Positions 54,103 through 62,937 are shown, counted from the stretch's first letter. The stretch is 64,000 bases of DNA from Propionivibrio soli (GCF_025770765.1 NZ_JANZKY010000001.1:124001-188000); one strand, 5' to 3'. Made by a program: numbers and translations. Notes: generated by a model from the letters alone, not told the origin.

Positions 54103-54688
54103 GAGCGACCTCCTTGCGGGCGTTTTCCACCCACGCCCGGACCATTTCGAAAGCTTCGGTAGCGCCGGCGACGTTGCCTTGCGCGACCTTGCCGGAAAAC
54201 TTCACCTTGATGGCGTCGCACACCGACTCGAGCTTGATCTTCCCTGACAGCGCGGCAAAGCCGGCGAGCAGCGGAACGTTGGGCATCGGACGGCCGACGT
54301 GCTTGAGCCCGAGATCCGTCGCTGCCAACGTGCACAGGCGATCGGCAGGCCAATCGCGGACGTAGTCCGTCAAACCCAATTCTTCAAAGGTGCTCTTGGT
54401 ATTGATCAGGATGAACCCGTTCTTTTTCAGGCCGGCAAAAACGTCGATCTGATAGAGCAGCGTCGGGTCTTGAACGATCACGGCATCCGGCTCCATGATC
54501 GGCTCGCGCAGCCGGATTTCCTTCTCGTCGATACGACAAAACGCAACCACCGGGGCACCTGTACGCTCGGATCCGAAACTCGGAAACGCTTGAGCATGGT
54601 GCTCTTCTTCGAAGGCGGCGATCGACAACATCTCCGCCGCCGTTACCACTCCTTGGCCTCCACGGCCATGAATACGTACTTCGAACAT
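54095..54688 (-). CDS. 2-oxoacid:acceptor oxidoreductase, gamma subunit
   Basis: A 197-residue gamma domain protein with the family-defining N-terminus VRIHGRGGQGVVTAAEMLSIAAF (read as two blocks), FPSFGSERTGAPVVAF and NVPLLAGFAALSGKIKLES. It binds CoA and completes the alpha-beta-gamma core. It is the first gene of the operon, with a GAGAGAAT ribosome site before the ATG at 54688. The four-gene order gamma-alpha-beta-flavoprotein is compact with overlaps throughout. Confidence 0.94.
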   Translation of the reverse strand: MFEVRIHGRGGQGVVTAAEMLSIAAFEEEHHAQAFPSFGSERTGAPVVAFCRIDEKEIRLREPIMEPDAVIVQDPTLLYQIDVFAGLKKNGFILINTKSTFEELGLTDYVRDWPADRLCTLAATDLGLKHVGRPMPNVPLLAGFAALSGKIKLESVCDAIKVKFSGKVAQGNVAGATEAFEMVRAWVENARKEVAHA

Positions 54689-54808
54689 ATTCTCTCCGCT
54701 TCGTGGTTATTGATGGCAACCCGCCGCTCCGCACGGGTGCTGTGCGGGCTGCCGGCTCCCTGGAGAAGAACAGCAGACCTCCCTGGAATCGCCAATTCTA
54801 GCAACTAT

Positions 54809-54845
54809 TTTCGCGCATTGCGAAACAATATTTCGCAATGCGAAA
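54809..54845. promoter_or_regulatory. Paired palindromes upstream of the oxidoreductase operon
   Basis: Four half-sites occur in 37 bases: TTTCGC (54809), GCGAAA (54820), TTTCGC (54831) and GCGAAA (54840). They can be read as two palindromes centred near 54817 and 54838, 21 bases apart and so on the same helix face, or as one inner palindrome TTGCGAAA-CAATA-TTTCGCAA (54819-54838). The element lies 121-157 bases upstream of the gamma-subunit start. The regulator is unknown; none is encoded nearby. It looks like a dimer-of-dimers operator. Confidence 0.7.
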
Positions 54846-54987
54846 TAAGAACGACTCTCACGAACAAGAGGTATTGGCCGGGTGGCTTGACCAGACTAGG
54901 GAGAGCGTACGACAGCTCCTGTGAGCCATGTCGGTCGGAGAAAGAGGGCGGGGCACTACGCCACCGCAGGGCGACTGCGCCGAGAGG

Positions 54988-55020
54988 AAGAAAAGACTCC
55001 CGCCGAAATGTTTCTTCGGC
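54988..55020 (-). terminator. Possible terminator after pilU
   Basis: On the minus strand GCCGAA / TTCGGC (55020-55015 with 55007-55002) form a 6-bp stem with a 7-base loop, followed by GGGAGTCTTTTCTTC. It lies 21 bases after the pilU stop. The T-run begins late, so efficiency is doubtful. Confidence 0.45.
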
Positions 55021-55040
55021 AGGGCGCAGGAAGGGCAGAG

Positions 55041-56177
55041 CTACACGACTTCGAGGTGGCCGATGCCCGAGTTGAGGTCGCGGTCCTTCGATTCTTTACC
55101 GTGCAGCTTGATCTGCAGGCGCAAGTCGTTAAGGGAATCGGCGTTGCGCAGGGCGTCCTCATAGGTAATGCGCCCGGCCTCGTAATGGTCGAACAAGGCC
55201 TGGTCGAAGGTCTGCATGCCCAGTTCGCGCGACTTCTTCATGATTTCCTTGATCTCGTGCACCTCACCCTTGAAGATGAGGTCCGAAATCAGCGGCGAGT
55301 TGAGCATGATCTCGATCGCCGCCACACGCCCTTTGCTGTCCTTCTTGGGCAACAGGCGTTGCGAAATGAGCGCGCGCAAGTTGAGCGAGAGGTCCATCAG
55401 CAACTGGTGCCGCCGCTCTTCCGGGAAGAAGTTGATGATACGGTCGATCGCCTGGTTGGTACTGTTGGCATGCAGCGTCGCCAGGCACAGGTGTCCGGTT
55501 TCCGCAAAGGCGATGGCATGGTCCATTGTTTCCCGATCGCGGATTTCGCCCATCAGGATAACGTCCGGCGCTTGCCGCAATGTGTTCTTCAGCGCCGACT
55601 CCCATGAGTCCGTATCGACACCGACTTCGCGCTGCGTGACGATGCAGCCTTTATGCTCGTGAACAAACTCGATCGGATCCTCGACGGTAATGATATGGCC
55701 TTGGCTGTTCTGGTTGCGATAGTCGACGAGCGCCGCGAGCGAGGTGGTCTTGCCGGTACCTGTCCCACCGACGAAGATCACTAAGCCGCGCTTGGTCATC
55801 GCGATGTCCTTGAGTACCGTCGGCAGCCCCAGTTCGTCGATGGTCGGGATGGACATGTTGATCGTCCGGCAGACAACGGCGACACGCCCCTGCTGCATCA
55901 GCGCGTTGACCCGAAAGCGCCCGATACCCGAGGGCGAGATCGCGAAGTTACATTCCTTCGATGCTTCAAACTCCGCCGCCTGGCGATCGTTCATGATCGA
56001 ACGCGCCAGTTCCGCCGTATGTTGGGAAGTCAGTACCTGATTGGAAACCGGCATCACGCGGCCGTCGACCTTGATCGCCGGAGGGAAGCCGGCGGTGATA
56101 AAGAGGTCGGAGCCGTTCTTTTGCGACATCAGGCGCAAAAGATCGTGCATGAACTTGAGAGCCTGATCGCGTTCCAT
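55041..56177 (-). CDS. pilU: Type IV pilus retraction ATPase PilU
   Basis: A 378-residue secretion-superfamily ATPase. It has Walker A GGTGTGKTTS (about residue 134), the Asp box ITVEDPIEFVHEHKG, Walker B GEIRDRETMDHAIAFAETGHL and the His box TLHANSTNQAIDRIINFFP. The N-terminus FMHDLLRLMSQKNGSDLFITAGFPP and the extra C-terminal tail mark PilU rather than PilT. PilU assists PilT in pilus retraction. It follows pilT by 36 bases. Confidence 0.95.
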   Translation of the reverse strand: MERDQALKFMHDLLRLMSQKNGSDLFITAGFPPAIKVDGRVMPVSNQVLTSQHTAELARSIMNDRQAAEFEASKECNFAISPSGIGRFRVNALMQQGRVAVVCRTINMSIPTIDELGLPTVLKDIAMTKRGLVIFVGGTGTGKTTSLAALVDYRNQNSQGHIITVEDPIEFVHEHKGCIVTQREVGVDTDSWESALKNTLRQAPDVILMGEIRDRETMDHAIAFAETGHLCLATLHANSTNQAIDRIINFFPEERRHQLLMDLSLNLRALISQRLLPKKDSKGRVAAIEIMLNSPLISDLIFKGEVHEIKEIMKKSRELGMQTFDQALFDHYEAGRITYEDALRNADSLNDLRLQIKLHGKESKDRDLNSGIGHLEVV

Positions 56178-56213
56178 AATTTGCCTCGCTATACCCGCTA
56201 TGCTGGCGGCGGC

Positions 56214-57260
56214 TTACGCCCCCGGGAAGTTGTCCTTGTTGGCGGCGCGGGCGCGCGCCTCGGCCGCCGATACGATGTTACGCCGAACGAGTTCGAGCAG
56301 GCTCTGATCGAGCGTCTGCATTCCGAGCTGCGCACCGGTCTGGATGGCTGAGTACATCTGCGCCACTTTGTTTTCACGGATCAGATTGCGGATGGCCGGC
56401 GTGCCGATCATGATCTCGTGCGCTGCAACGCGGCCGGAACCATCCTTCGTCTTCAATAGCGTCTGCGAAATAACGGCGCGTAGCGATTCCGAAAGCATCG
56501 ACCTCACCATTTCTTTTTCGGCCGCGGGGAAGACGTCGACGACACGGTCGATCGTTTTCGCCGCGCTCGACGTGTGCAATGTTCCGAAAACCAAGTGACC
56601 CGTTTCCGCACCGGTCAATGCGAGCCGGATGGTTTCGAGGTCGCGCATTTCGCCGACGAGGATCACGTCCGGGTCCTCACGCAACGCCGAGCGCAGGGCA
56701 TTGGCGAACGACAACGTATGCGGGCCGACTTCACGCTGGTTGATCAGACATTTCTTCGACTCATGCACGAACTCGATCGGGTCCTCGACGGTCAAGATGT
56801 GGGCGTGCTCGTTTTCGTTGATGTGGTTGATCATCGCCGCCAACGTCGTCGACTTGCCGGAGCCTGTCGGCCCGGTGACGAGCACAATTCCACGCGGATA
56901 CTCGGAAATATCCTTGAAGATTTTCGGACAACCCAGATCTTCGAGTGACAGGACCTTCGATGGAATCGTCCGGAACACGGCGCCGGCACCGCGGTTTTGA
57001 ATGAAGGCATTGACGCGGAAGCGGGCAAGATTCGGTATTTCGAACGAAAAGTCGCACTCGAGGGTTTCTTCGTACGTCTTGCGTTGCGCGTCGTTCATGA
57101 TGTCGTACACCATGGCGTGCACATCGCGGTGTTCCATTGACGGAAGATTGATTCTGCGCACATCGCCGTGAACGCGGATCATCGGCGGCAGACCTGACGA
57201 AAGATGCAGGTCAGATGCCTTGTTTTTGACACTAAAGGCCAACAGTTCAGTGATGTCCAT
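56214..57260 (-). CDS. pilT: Type IV pilus retraction ATPase PilT
   Basis: A 348-residue hexameric ATPase that depolymerises type IV pili for twitching and DNA uptake. Walker A is VTGPTGSGKSTT (about 130-141); VEDPIEFVHESKKCLINQREVG, LVGEMRDLETIRLALTGAETGHLV and TLHTSSAAKTIDRVVDVFP follow (given as separate blocks), all PilT signatures, as is the N-terminal MDITELLAFSVKNKASDLHL. It begins the pilT-pilU pair and is divergent from yggS, as in many proteobacteria. Confidence 0.97.
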   Translation of the reverse strand: MDITELLAFSVKNKASDLHLSSGLPPMIRVHGDVRRINLPSMEHRDVHAMVYDIMNDAQRKTYEETLECDFSFEIPNLARFRVNAFIQNRGAGAVFRTIPSKVLSLEDLGCPKIFKDISEYPRGIVLVTGPTGSGKSTTLAAMINHINENEHAHILTVEDPIEFVHESKKCLINQREVGPHTLSFANALRSALREDPDVILVGEMRDLETIRLALTGAETGHLVFGTLHTSSAAKTIDRVVDVFPAAEKEMVRSMLSESLRAVISQTLLKTKDGSGRVAAHEIMIGTPAIRNLIRENKVAQMYSAIQTGAQLGMQTLDQSLLELVRRNIVSAAEARARAANKDNFPGA

Positions 57261-57292
57261 TGCGTTCCGTCCTCAGCGGTATTCGGGCTCGG

Positions 57293-57301
57293 TGCTATAC
57301 T
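57293..57301 (+). promoter_or_regulatory. Predicted extended -10 promoter of yggS-proC
   Basis: TG-C-TATACT (57293-57301) is an extended -10 box (5/6 to consensus), followed by a T-rich initial transcript. Start would be near 57308, about 20 bases before the yggS ATG. No good -35 was seen, as is common with extended -10 promoters. Confidence 0.5.
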
Positions 57302-57327
57302 TTTTGGTCCCAGAGCAACGACTGATT

Positions 57328-58017
57328 ATGACAACAATTTCTGCTAAGCTGCAAGCCGTTCTCTCTCGTATCGAAACGGCCGCGCGCGCGGCGGGGCGCC
57401 TCCCCGATGAGGTTGCCTTGCTCGCGGTAAGCAAAACCTGGCCGGCGACACGGATAAGGGAGGCGGCCGCTGCCGGGCAAAGGCGGTTCGGCGAGAACTA
57501 TGTACAGGAAGGTGTCGGCAAAACGCAGGAACTGAAATTGTTGAACCTGGAATGGCACTTCATCGGGCCCCTCCAGGGAAACAAGACGCGCCCGATCGCG
57601 GAAACATTCGACTGGGTTCATTCGATAGACCGTTTGAAGATTGCCGAACGATTATCGGCCCAACGTCCGGCTGAACTTGCACCATTGCAGGTCTGCATCC
57701 AGGTCAACGTAAGCGGGGAAGAAACGAAAAGCGGAGTCAGCCTGGCACAGTTGGCAGAACTTGCCCGAGGCGTAGCAAATCTGCCGAGGATCAATTTGCG
57801 CGGGTTGATGGCGATCCCCGCGCCGAGCGAAGATGTCGCCGAACAACGTCGCGCTTTCCGCGCCTTACGGGATGCCTACGAAAAATTGCAAAGCGACGGG
57901 TACCCGTTGGACACGCTGTCGATGGGAATGAGCGACGACCTTGAAGCGGCGATCGCCGAAGGCGCAACAGTGGTGCGCGTAGGCACTGCAATATTTGGTG
58001 AGAGAAGCGGATTATGA
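57328..58017 (+). CDS. yggS: YggS-family pyridoxal phosphate homeostasis protein
   Basis: A 229-residue PLP-binding protein with an alanine-racemase-type barrel. LLAVSKTWPATRIREAAAAGQRRFGENYVQEG includes the PLP lysine (in VSKTWP, about residue 36) and the FGENYVQE block; WHFIGPLQGNKTRPIAE and the C-terminal LSMGMSDDLEAAIAEGATVVRVGTAIFG complete the family pattern. The start at 57328 (MTTISAKLQAVL) excludes an open but unconserved upstream part in the pilT spacer. Its stop overlaps proC by 4 bases. Confidence 0.95.
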   Translation: MTTISAKLQAVLSRIETAARAAGRLPDEVALLAVSKTWPATRIREAAAAGQRRFGENYVQEGVGKTQELKLLNLEWHFIGPLQGNKTRPIAETFDWVHSIDRLKIAERLSAQRPAELAPLQVCIQVNVSGEETKSGVSLAQLAELARGVANLPRINLRGLMAIPAPSEDVAEQRRAFRALRDAYEKLQSDGYPLDTLSMGMSDDLEAAIAEGATVVRVGTAIFGERSGL

Positions 58018-58826
58018 AAATCACGTTTATCGGTGGCGGCAACATGGCAAATGCCCTCATTGGCGGCTTGCTCAACCACGGCTTTCCTCCAAGCTCGATT
58101 GCCGTGATCGAGATCAGCGAAGAAGGTCGAGCTCGCATGGAAAAGAGCTACGGCGTTCGTTGTTATTCGGAGCCGGAAGCCGAAGCGCTGAACTGCGACG
58201 CGATCCTGCTCGCCGTCAAGCCGCAGCAGATGCGCGCCGCTTGCGCGCCGCTGCAGAAATACCTCAAGGAACAGCTTGTAATCAGTATCGCCGCAGGGTT
58301 GCGTTTGGCCGACTTATCGCGCTGGCTCGGCGGATATGACCGACTGGTGCGCACCATGCCGAATACGCCGTCGTTGATCGGCGCGGGGGTGACCGGCATG
58401 TTTGCCTCGCCCGGTGTTTCGGAGGCAGAGCGGTTGGGAGCCGAGCGAGTACTGCAGGCGGTAGGCAGCACGCTATGGGTTAACGAAGAATCGCAGATCG
58501 ATGCGGTAACCGCCATTTCAGGTAGCGGGCCGGCTTACGTTTTCCTCTTTATCGAAGCCCTGCAGCAAGCCGCCATCGATCTCGGTTTCACTCAGAAACA
58601 AGCACGCCAGCTTTCGATCGAAACGACGCTCGGCGCGGCCCGCTTGGCCGCACAGTCCGACGAAGCGGCCAGCACATTGCGCGAACGCGTGACGTCAAAG
58701 GGGGGGACGACGGAAGCCGCCATACGGACGATGATCGAGCGGGGCGTCAAGGAAGGCATCATAGCCGGCGCGTTCGCCGCGAACGCGCGGGGAGGAGAGC
58801 TCGGCGAGATGTTGGGCAAGGACTGA
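58014..58826 (+). CDS. proC: Pyrroline-5-carboxylate reductase
   Basis: A 270-residue ProC, the last step of proline synthesis. It has the NAD(P) motif ITFIGGGNMANALIGGLL, AVKPQQM, the middle MPNTPSLIGAGVTGMFA and the C-terminal proline/substrate motif AVTAISGSGPAYVFLFIEAL with VTSKGGTTEAAI. Length and order are normal. It overlaps yggS by 4 bases and precedes yggT by 1 base. Confidence 0.97.
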   Translation: MKITFIGGGNMANALIGGLLNHGFPPSSIAVIEISEEGRARMEKSYGVRCYSEPEAEALNCDAILLAVKPQQMRAACAPLQKYLKEQLVISIAAGLRLADLSRWLGGYDRLVRTMPNTPSLIGAGVTGMFASPGVSEAERLGAERVLQAVGSTLWVNEESQIDAVTAISGSGPAYVFLFIEALQQAAIDLGFTQKQARQLSIETTLGAARLAAQSDEAASTLRERVTSKGGTTEAAIRTMIERGVKEGIIAGAFAANARGGELGEMLGKD

Positions 58827-58827
58827 A

Positions 58828-59367
58828 ATGCTGATCGAGGCAGGTCTGTTTCTGCTCAACGCCGTCGTCGGCTTCCTGACGTTCGCCCTCCTCCTGCGTT
58901 TCTACATGCAGGCGTTTCGCGTCTCGTTTGCGAATCAGGTCGGTGCGTTCGTCGTCCAACTGACCAACTGGCTCGTCAAACCGCTACGCCGGGTGTTGCC
59001 CGGCGTTCTCGGCCTGGATTTGGCGAGCCTGCTACCGGCCTATCTTCTTCAGGTAGCGTTGTTGGTCGCTCTCCTCGCCGCCCGAGGCACGATCGTCGTC
59101 ATACCAGCGCAGCAGATGGCAATGATTGTTCTTTGGGGCGGCGTCATCGCCACCCTGCGCATGAGCATTTATTTGCTGATCGGTGCGCTCATTCTGCAAG
59201 CCGTTCTCTCGTGGGTTAATCCTTATTCGCCGCTTGGACAGCCGGTCGCCCAGATCACTCACCCATTTCTCAGGCCTATCCGACGCGTCGTGCCACCGAT
59301 CGCGAATATCGATCTTTCACCGTTGGTTGCCATTCTGCTCGCGCAGCTGATCCTGATCTTCCTCTAG
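58828..59367 (+). CDS. yggT: YggT-family membrane protein
   Basis: A 179-residue inner-membrane protein with two YggT repeats of two helices each: FLLNAVVGFLTFALLLRFYMQ (in two halves) and SWVNPYSPLGQPVAQITHPFLRPIRRVVPP, given as the hallmark PYSP...PFLRPIRR. YggT is linked to osmotic stress and to division/SepF-like genes in other phyla, but its function is not defined. It is in the conserved yggS-proC-yggT-DUF167 order. Confidence 0.92.
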   Translation: MLIEAGLFLLNAVVGFLTFALLLRFYMQAFRVSFANQVGAFVVQLTNWLVKPLRRVLPGVLGLDLASLLPAYLLQVALLVALLAARGTIVVIPAQQMAMIVLWGGVIATLRMSIYLLIGALILQAVLSWVNPYSPLGQPVAQITHPFLRPIRRVVPPIANIDLSPLVAILLAQLILIFL

Positions 59368-59666
59368 TGGCGGTGGGTCCGACTTGGCTCCGCCTTGCCA
59401 ATGGGCGGGCAACACTGACGTTACACGTGCAACCGGGAGCAAAGAAAACCGAAATCGCCGGAATCCACGGCGAATCGCTCAAAATCAGACTGGCGGCCCC
59501 CCCGGTTGACGGAAAAGCGAATGCTGCCCTGCTTGCCTTTATAGCCAAACGACTCGGCCTCCCGAAATCCGCCGTAGCGTTGAAAAGCGGCCAAAGTTCT
59601 CGACAGAAGGTGGTTGAGGTCGACAATCCCCCTCATGATGCGGCGCAGCGCCTGCTCGCCGGTTAG
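59367..59666 (+). CDS. yggU: DUF167 (YggU) family protein
   Basis: A 99-residue protein of the DUF167/UPF0235 family. The typical LHVQPGAKKTEIAGIHG, RLAAPPVDGKANAALLAFIAKRLG and SGQSSRQKVVEV are present. Start is GTG at 59367 overlapping the yggT TAG (TAGTG). Function is unknown throughout the family. It is the last gene of the yggS-proC operon. Confidence 0.92.
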   Translation: MAVGPTWLRLANGRATLTLHVQPGAKKTEIAGIHGESLKIRLAAPPVDGKANAALLAFIAKRLGLPKSAVALKSGQSSRQKVVEVDNPPHDAAQRLLAG

Positions 59667-59728
59667 CTACCCAAAGCCGTTTCGTCCCGGCGACATCACT
59701 GCGCAGAATTGCCTTGCTCAGTCGGCAG

Positions 59729-61015
59729 CTATCCGCCGAGACCGCCTTTACGGTCGAACACGACACGACCTTCAATGAGGGTCATCTGAGCGCGCCCGGT
59801 CATCTCTTGGCCTATGAACGGAGAGTTCTTGCCGCAACTGACCAAATTTTTCGCTGCCAATACCCAATTCTCTTCTGGATCAAACAGGCAGATGTCCGCA
59901 GGAGAACCGACCCCGAGTGCGCCCCGGTCGACCCCAAGCGCTGAGGCCGCATCGCAAGTCACACGGGCAAGTGCGGCCGCCAGCGGCAGTTGGTCTTCAC
60001 GCGCCCATTTGAGGACGAGCGGCAGCAGGAGTTCGAGCGCCGTCGCACCAGGCATTGCTGCCGCGAAAGGCAACTGCTTACCGTCCTCGTCAACAGGCGT
60101 GTGATCCGAACAGATGATCGCCGTTCCGTCCGCCGCTGCGGCGCGTAGTGCGTCGCGATCATTGACCGACCGCAAGGGTGGATCGAAACGGGCGCCACTG
60201 TCGAAGTAGCCAATATCGTGCTCGGAAAGGTGCAAGTGATGGACTGTGACGTCGCAACTCACCTGCAGCCCGCTGGCTTTTGCCTCACGCACGAGCGCGA
60301 CTCCGGCCGCCGACGAGATCCGTGCCAAATGAAGGCGCACACCCGTCTGCCGCGCGAGTTGCAAGGCCGTCGCGATGGCCACCGTCTCCGCACACACAGG
60401 AATCGCCGCGAGACCGAGCCGCGAGGCTACCTCGCCGTCGTGAGCGACACCATCCCGTGCCAGATAATGGTCTTGCGGCTGCAAACGAATCGCGTAACCG
60501 AAAGTTGCCGCATACTCCATGGCGCGCAGCAACACCTGCGTGTCGAAGATCGGGTATTGGGCCTGCGAAAAGGCGATACAGCCAGCCGACGTGAGACTGG
60601 CCATCTCGGCAAGTTTTTCGCCTGCAAGCTCCTGCGTCAGTGCGCCAATCGGATAGACGCGGGCTAGACCGAGCGCTTCACTGCGCCGCACCAGTCGCTC
60701 CACCAGCCCCGGCTCGTCCAGCGGTGGGTTGGTATCGGGGGGGCAAGCCACGGCGGTAACGCCGCCGGCGACAGCCGCGGTGAGCTCGGACTCCAGTCCA
60801 GGCAGGCGTGTGGACAGATCAACCAAGCCCGGGCAAGCAATGAGCCCATGGGCATCAATGACGGTGTCTGCCGTAAAACCGCCAGGAACCGGACCAACGC
60901 CGACAACTCGCCCCTCAGCAAGGAACAGTGAAACTTTCTCATCCACGCCGTTCTTCGGATCAATAACGTGCGCATTTCGGATCTCGGTCCGCATACGATT
61001 GTTTTCCTTTTGCAT
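59729..61015 (-). CDS. pyrX: Dihydroorotase-like protein PyrC', probably non-catalytic
   Basis: A 428-residue amidohydrolase-fold protein. Where active dihydroorotases have a D-x-H-x-H-x-R-E-P-G metal-binding block, this one has DLSTRLPG (about residue 62): both histidines are replaced (Ser and Arg) and the Arg-Glu is lost. That loss defines the pseudo-dihydroorotases called PyrC' or PyrX in Pseudomonas, which scaffold the aspartate transcarbamoylase dodecamer. CSDHTPVDEDGKQLPF and GATALELLLPL remain. It lies 3 bases after pyrB, as expected for that complex. A separate active pyrC must be elsewhere. Start could also be 60994, which has a better AAAGGA. Confidence 0.88.
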   Translation of the reverse strand: MQKENNRMRTEIRNAHVIDPKNGVDEKVSLFLAEGRVVGVGPVPGGFTADTVIDAHGLIACPGLVDLSTRLPGLESELTAAVAGGVTAVACPPDTNPPLDEPGLVERLVRRSEALGLARVYPIGALTQELAGEKLAEMASLTSAGCIAFSQAQYPIFDTQVLLRAMEYAATFGYAIRLQPQDHYLARDGVAHDGEVASRLGLAAIPVCAETVAIATALQLARQTGVRLHLARISSAAGVALVREAKASGLQVSCDVTVHHLHLSEHDIGYFDSGARFDPPLRSVNDRDALRAAAADGTAIICSDHTPVDEDGKQLPFAAAMPGATALELLLPLVLKWAREDQLPLAAALARVTCDAASALGVDRGALGVGSPADICLFDPEENWVLAAKNLVSCGKNSPFIGQEMTGRAQMTLIEGRVVFDRKGGLGG

Positions 61016-61018
61016 CGC

Positions 61019-61978
61019 TCAGTTCCCCGCCAGAATGCTCATGACCGCCATACGGACCGCTATGCCGAACGTCACCTGAGGCAGAATCACGGCTTGCGGA
61101 CCATCGGCCACCTCGGAGTCGATCTCAACACCGCGATTCATCGGCCCCGGGTGCATCACAATGGCGTCCGGCTTGGCGAGCGTGAGAACCTCGGGTGTGA
61201 GCCCATAGCATTTGAAGTACTCGCGCGCTGACGGCAACAACGCTCCGCTCATGCGCTCGTTCTGCAAACGAAGCATGATCACGACATCGCAGTCACGAAC
61301 GCCTTCGCGAAGGTCATGAAAAACGCGCACACCCATGCCGCCGATCTCCGTGGGCAATAGCGTTTGCGGACCCACGGCACGGATCTCAGCGGCGCCTAGA
61401 GTGCGCAGAGCGTCGATATCAGAGCGCGCCACGCGAGAGTGGAGGATGTCGCCGACGATGGCCACAGTCAGACGCGAATAATCCTTCTTGTAGTGACGGA
61501 TCGTGTACATGTCGAGGAGGCCCTGCGTCGGGTGTGCATGCCGGCCATCACCGGCGTTCACCACGTGCACATCGTCCCGCCCGACCCGATGTAAATGGTC
61601 GGCGATCAGGTACGGAGCCCCCGACGACGCGTGCCGAACGACAAACATGTCGGCATGCATTGCGACGAGGTTGTCGATGGTATCGAGCAACGTTTCGCCT
61701 TTTGCCGTCGAAGAGCGCCCGACATCGAGATTGATAACGTCGGCGGAGAGGCGCTTTGCAGCAATTTCAAAGGTTGTGCGGGTCCGTGTGGAATTTTCGA
61801 AGAAGAGATTGAAGACGCTCTTGCCCCGTAGAAGCGGCACCTTCTTGACATCGCGGTCCGAGACTTCAAGGAAGCTCGAAGCCGTGTCGAGAATGTGCAA
61901 AAGCACCTCGCGAGGCAACCCTTCGATCGAGAGAAGGTGAGTCAATTCGCCATTGGCATTCAGTTGAGGATTACGCAT
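61019..61978 (-). CDS. pyrB: Aspartate carbamoyltransferase catalytic subunit
   Basis: A 319-residue ATCase chain that makes carbamoyl-aspartate. The carbamoyl-phosphate motif [19 protein letters not shown] (about residues 55-73) and [20 protein letters not shown] plus [12 protein letters not shown] are diagnostic. The start at 61978 ([16 protein letters not shown]) overlaps the pyrR end by 8 bases. N-terminal extension of about 10 residues relative to E. coli PyrB fits the type that assembles with PyrC'. No pyrI is present. Confidence 0.97.
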   Translation of the reverse strand: MRNPQLNANGELTHLLSIEGLPREVLLHILDTASSFLEVSDRDVKKVPLLRGKSVFNLFFENSTRTRTTFEIAAKRLSADVINLDVGRSSTAKGETLLDTIDNLVAMHADMFVVRHASSGAPYLIADHLHRVGRDDVHVVNAGDGRHAHPTQGLLDMYTIRHYKKDYSRLTVAIVGDILHSRVARSDIDALRTLGAAEIRAVGPQTLLPTEIGGMGVRVFHDLREGVRDCDVVIMLRLQNERMSGALLPSAREYFKCYGLTPEVLTLAKPDAIVMHPGPMNRGVEIDSEVADGPQAVILPQVTFGIAVRMAVMSILAGN

Positions 61979-62477
61979 GTTCGACGCGCCTCCACTGGAG
62001 AAGTCCTGATGGAGAGGCTTCAAGGACGAGTTCTTCGCTCGCGTCAAGCTCGACGTTCCACGCGCAGAATTCGGCGTAGATCGGCAACTCGCGGCCTCCG
62101 CGATCGGCCAGCACGGCAAGCTTGATGCTCGCTGGTCGCCCATAGTCGAACAGTTCATTGATTGCGGCTCGCGTCGTACGGCCCGTGTACAAAACGTCGT
62201 CGACCAGGATCAGTGAGCGGCCCTCCACGTCGAATGGAATCGACGTCGGCTTGACCTGCGGATGGAGCCCGCGCTCACCGAAATCGTCGCGATAGAACGA
62301 CACGTCGATGAGCCCGACCTCGCCAGGTAGACCGAGCAACTGATTCAGGCGTCGGGCGATCCAGGCTCCGCCGCTGTGGATTCCAACAAGAGTGGTATTC
62401 GGTTTCAGGTGCGGCCGAATGAGTTCCGCCAACTGCGCGCACTGCGCCTCGGCGTCAGGAAGATTAGTGAGAGGCAT
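61971..62477 (-). CDS. pyrR: PyrR bifunctional uracil phosphoribosyltransferase/regulator family
   Basis: A 168-residue PRT-fold protein. The PRPP loop is [18 protein letters not shown] (about residues 90-107) and [14 protein letters not shown] and [15 protein letters not shown] are PyrR-like. In Bacillus PyrR binds pyr mRNA to attenuate transcription; in Gram-negatives its regulatory role is not established. It overlaps ruvX by 14 bases and pyrB by 8. I found no PyrR-type attenuator in this window, because the upstream genes abut it. Confidence 0.93.
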   Translation of the reverse strand: MPLTNLPDAEAQCAQLAELIRPHLKPNTTLVGIHSGGAWIARRLNQLLGLPGEVGLIDVSFYRDDFGERGLHPQVKPTSIPFDVEGRSLILVDDVLYTGRTTRAAINELFDYGRPASIKLAVLADRGGRELPIYAEFCAWNVELDASEELVLEASPSGLLQWRRVEHA

Positions 62478-62937
62478 GAGCGTTTCGAACTCCCGAGTCT
62501 TTGGAAATTTTTTCAAAATGGCATTGCAGGATGATTTGTGCGGCAAGCGCGTCAATATGAGATTTCGCGCTTTTGGCGTTATGTCCGGCCGCACGCGAGC
62601 GCTCTTCCGCTTCGACGGAACTCAGGCGCTCCTCGGCAAAGTGCACTGGCAAACCGAAACGACCCCGCAATTGGTTGCCAAAACGGCGACAACGCGCCGT
62701 CATCGCGTGCTCGGAGCCGTCGAGTGCGACCGGCAGTCCCACGACAAGAAAGACGGGGTGCCACTCGGCGATGAGCGAAGCAATGACACCGAAACGCTCT
62801 GCATTGCTTTCGCCACGCAGGGTGGTAAGTGGATGCGAATGCGCCAGTGGCCACTCCCCTACTGCGACGCCGATGCGTTTTTCGCCAAAGTCGAACGCCA
62901 GAACCGAGCCGTCGCGAAGAGTGTCTAGCTCAGGCAT
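62464..62937 (-). CDS. ruvX: Holliday junction resolvase-like RuvX (YqgF)
   Basis: A 157-residue RNase H-fold protein with [19 protein letters not shown] (acidic metal residue in DFGEKR), [18 protein letters not shown] and [17 protein letters not shown], ending [15 protein letters not shown] with the last acidic residue. YqgF proteins take part in 16S rRNA 5' processing and may resolve junctions. Start is 62937 ([11 protein letters not shown]), overlapping the yqgE end by 8 bases. Confidence 0.95.
   Translation of the reverse strand: MPELDTLRDGSVLAFDFGEKRIGVAVGEWPLAHSHPLTTLRGESNAERFGVIASLIAEWHPVFLVVGLPVALDGSEHAMTARCRRFGNQLRGRFGLPVHFAEERLSSVEAEERSRAAGHNAKSAKSHIDALAAQIILQCHFEKISKDSGVRNAHASH

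Noticed and set aside
62477-62594. N-terminal extension of PyrR into ruvX
   Set aside because: The 39 extra residues are basic and unconserved and overlap ruvX; the start at 62477 matches the family.
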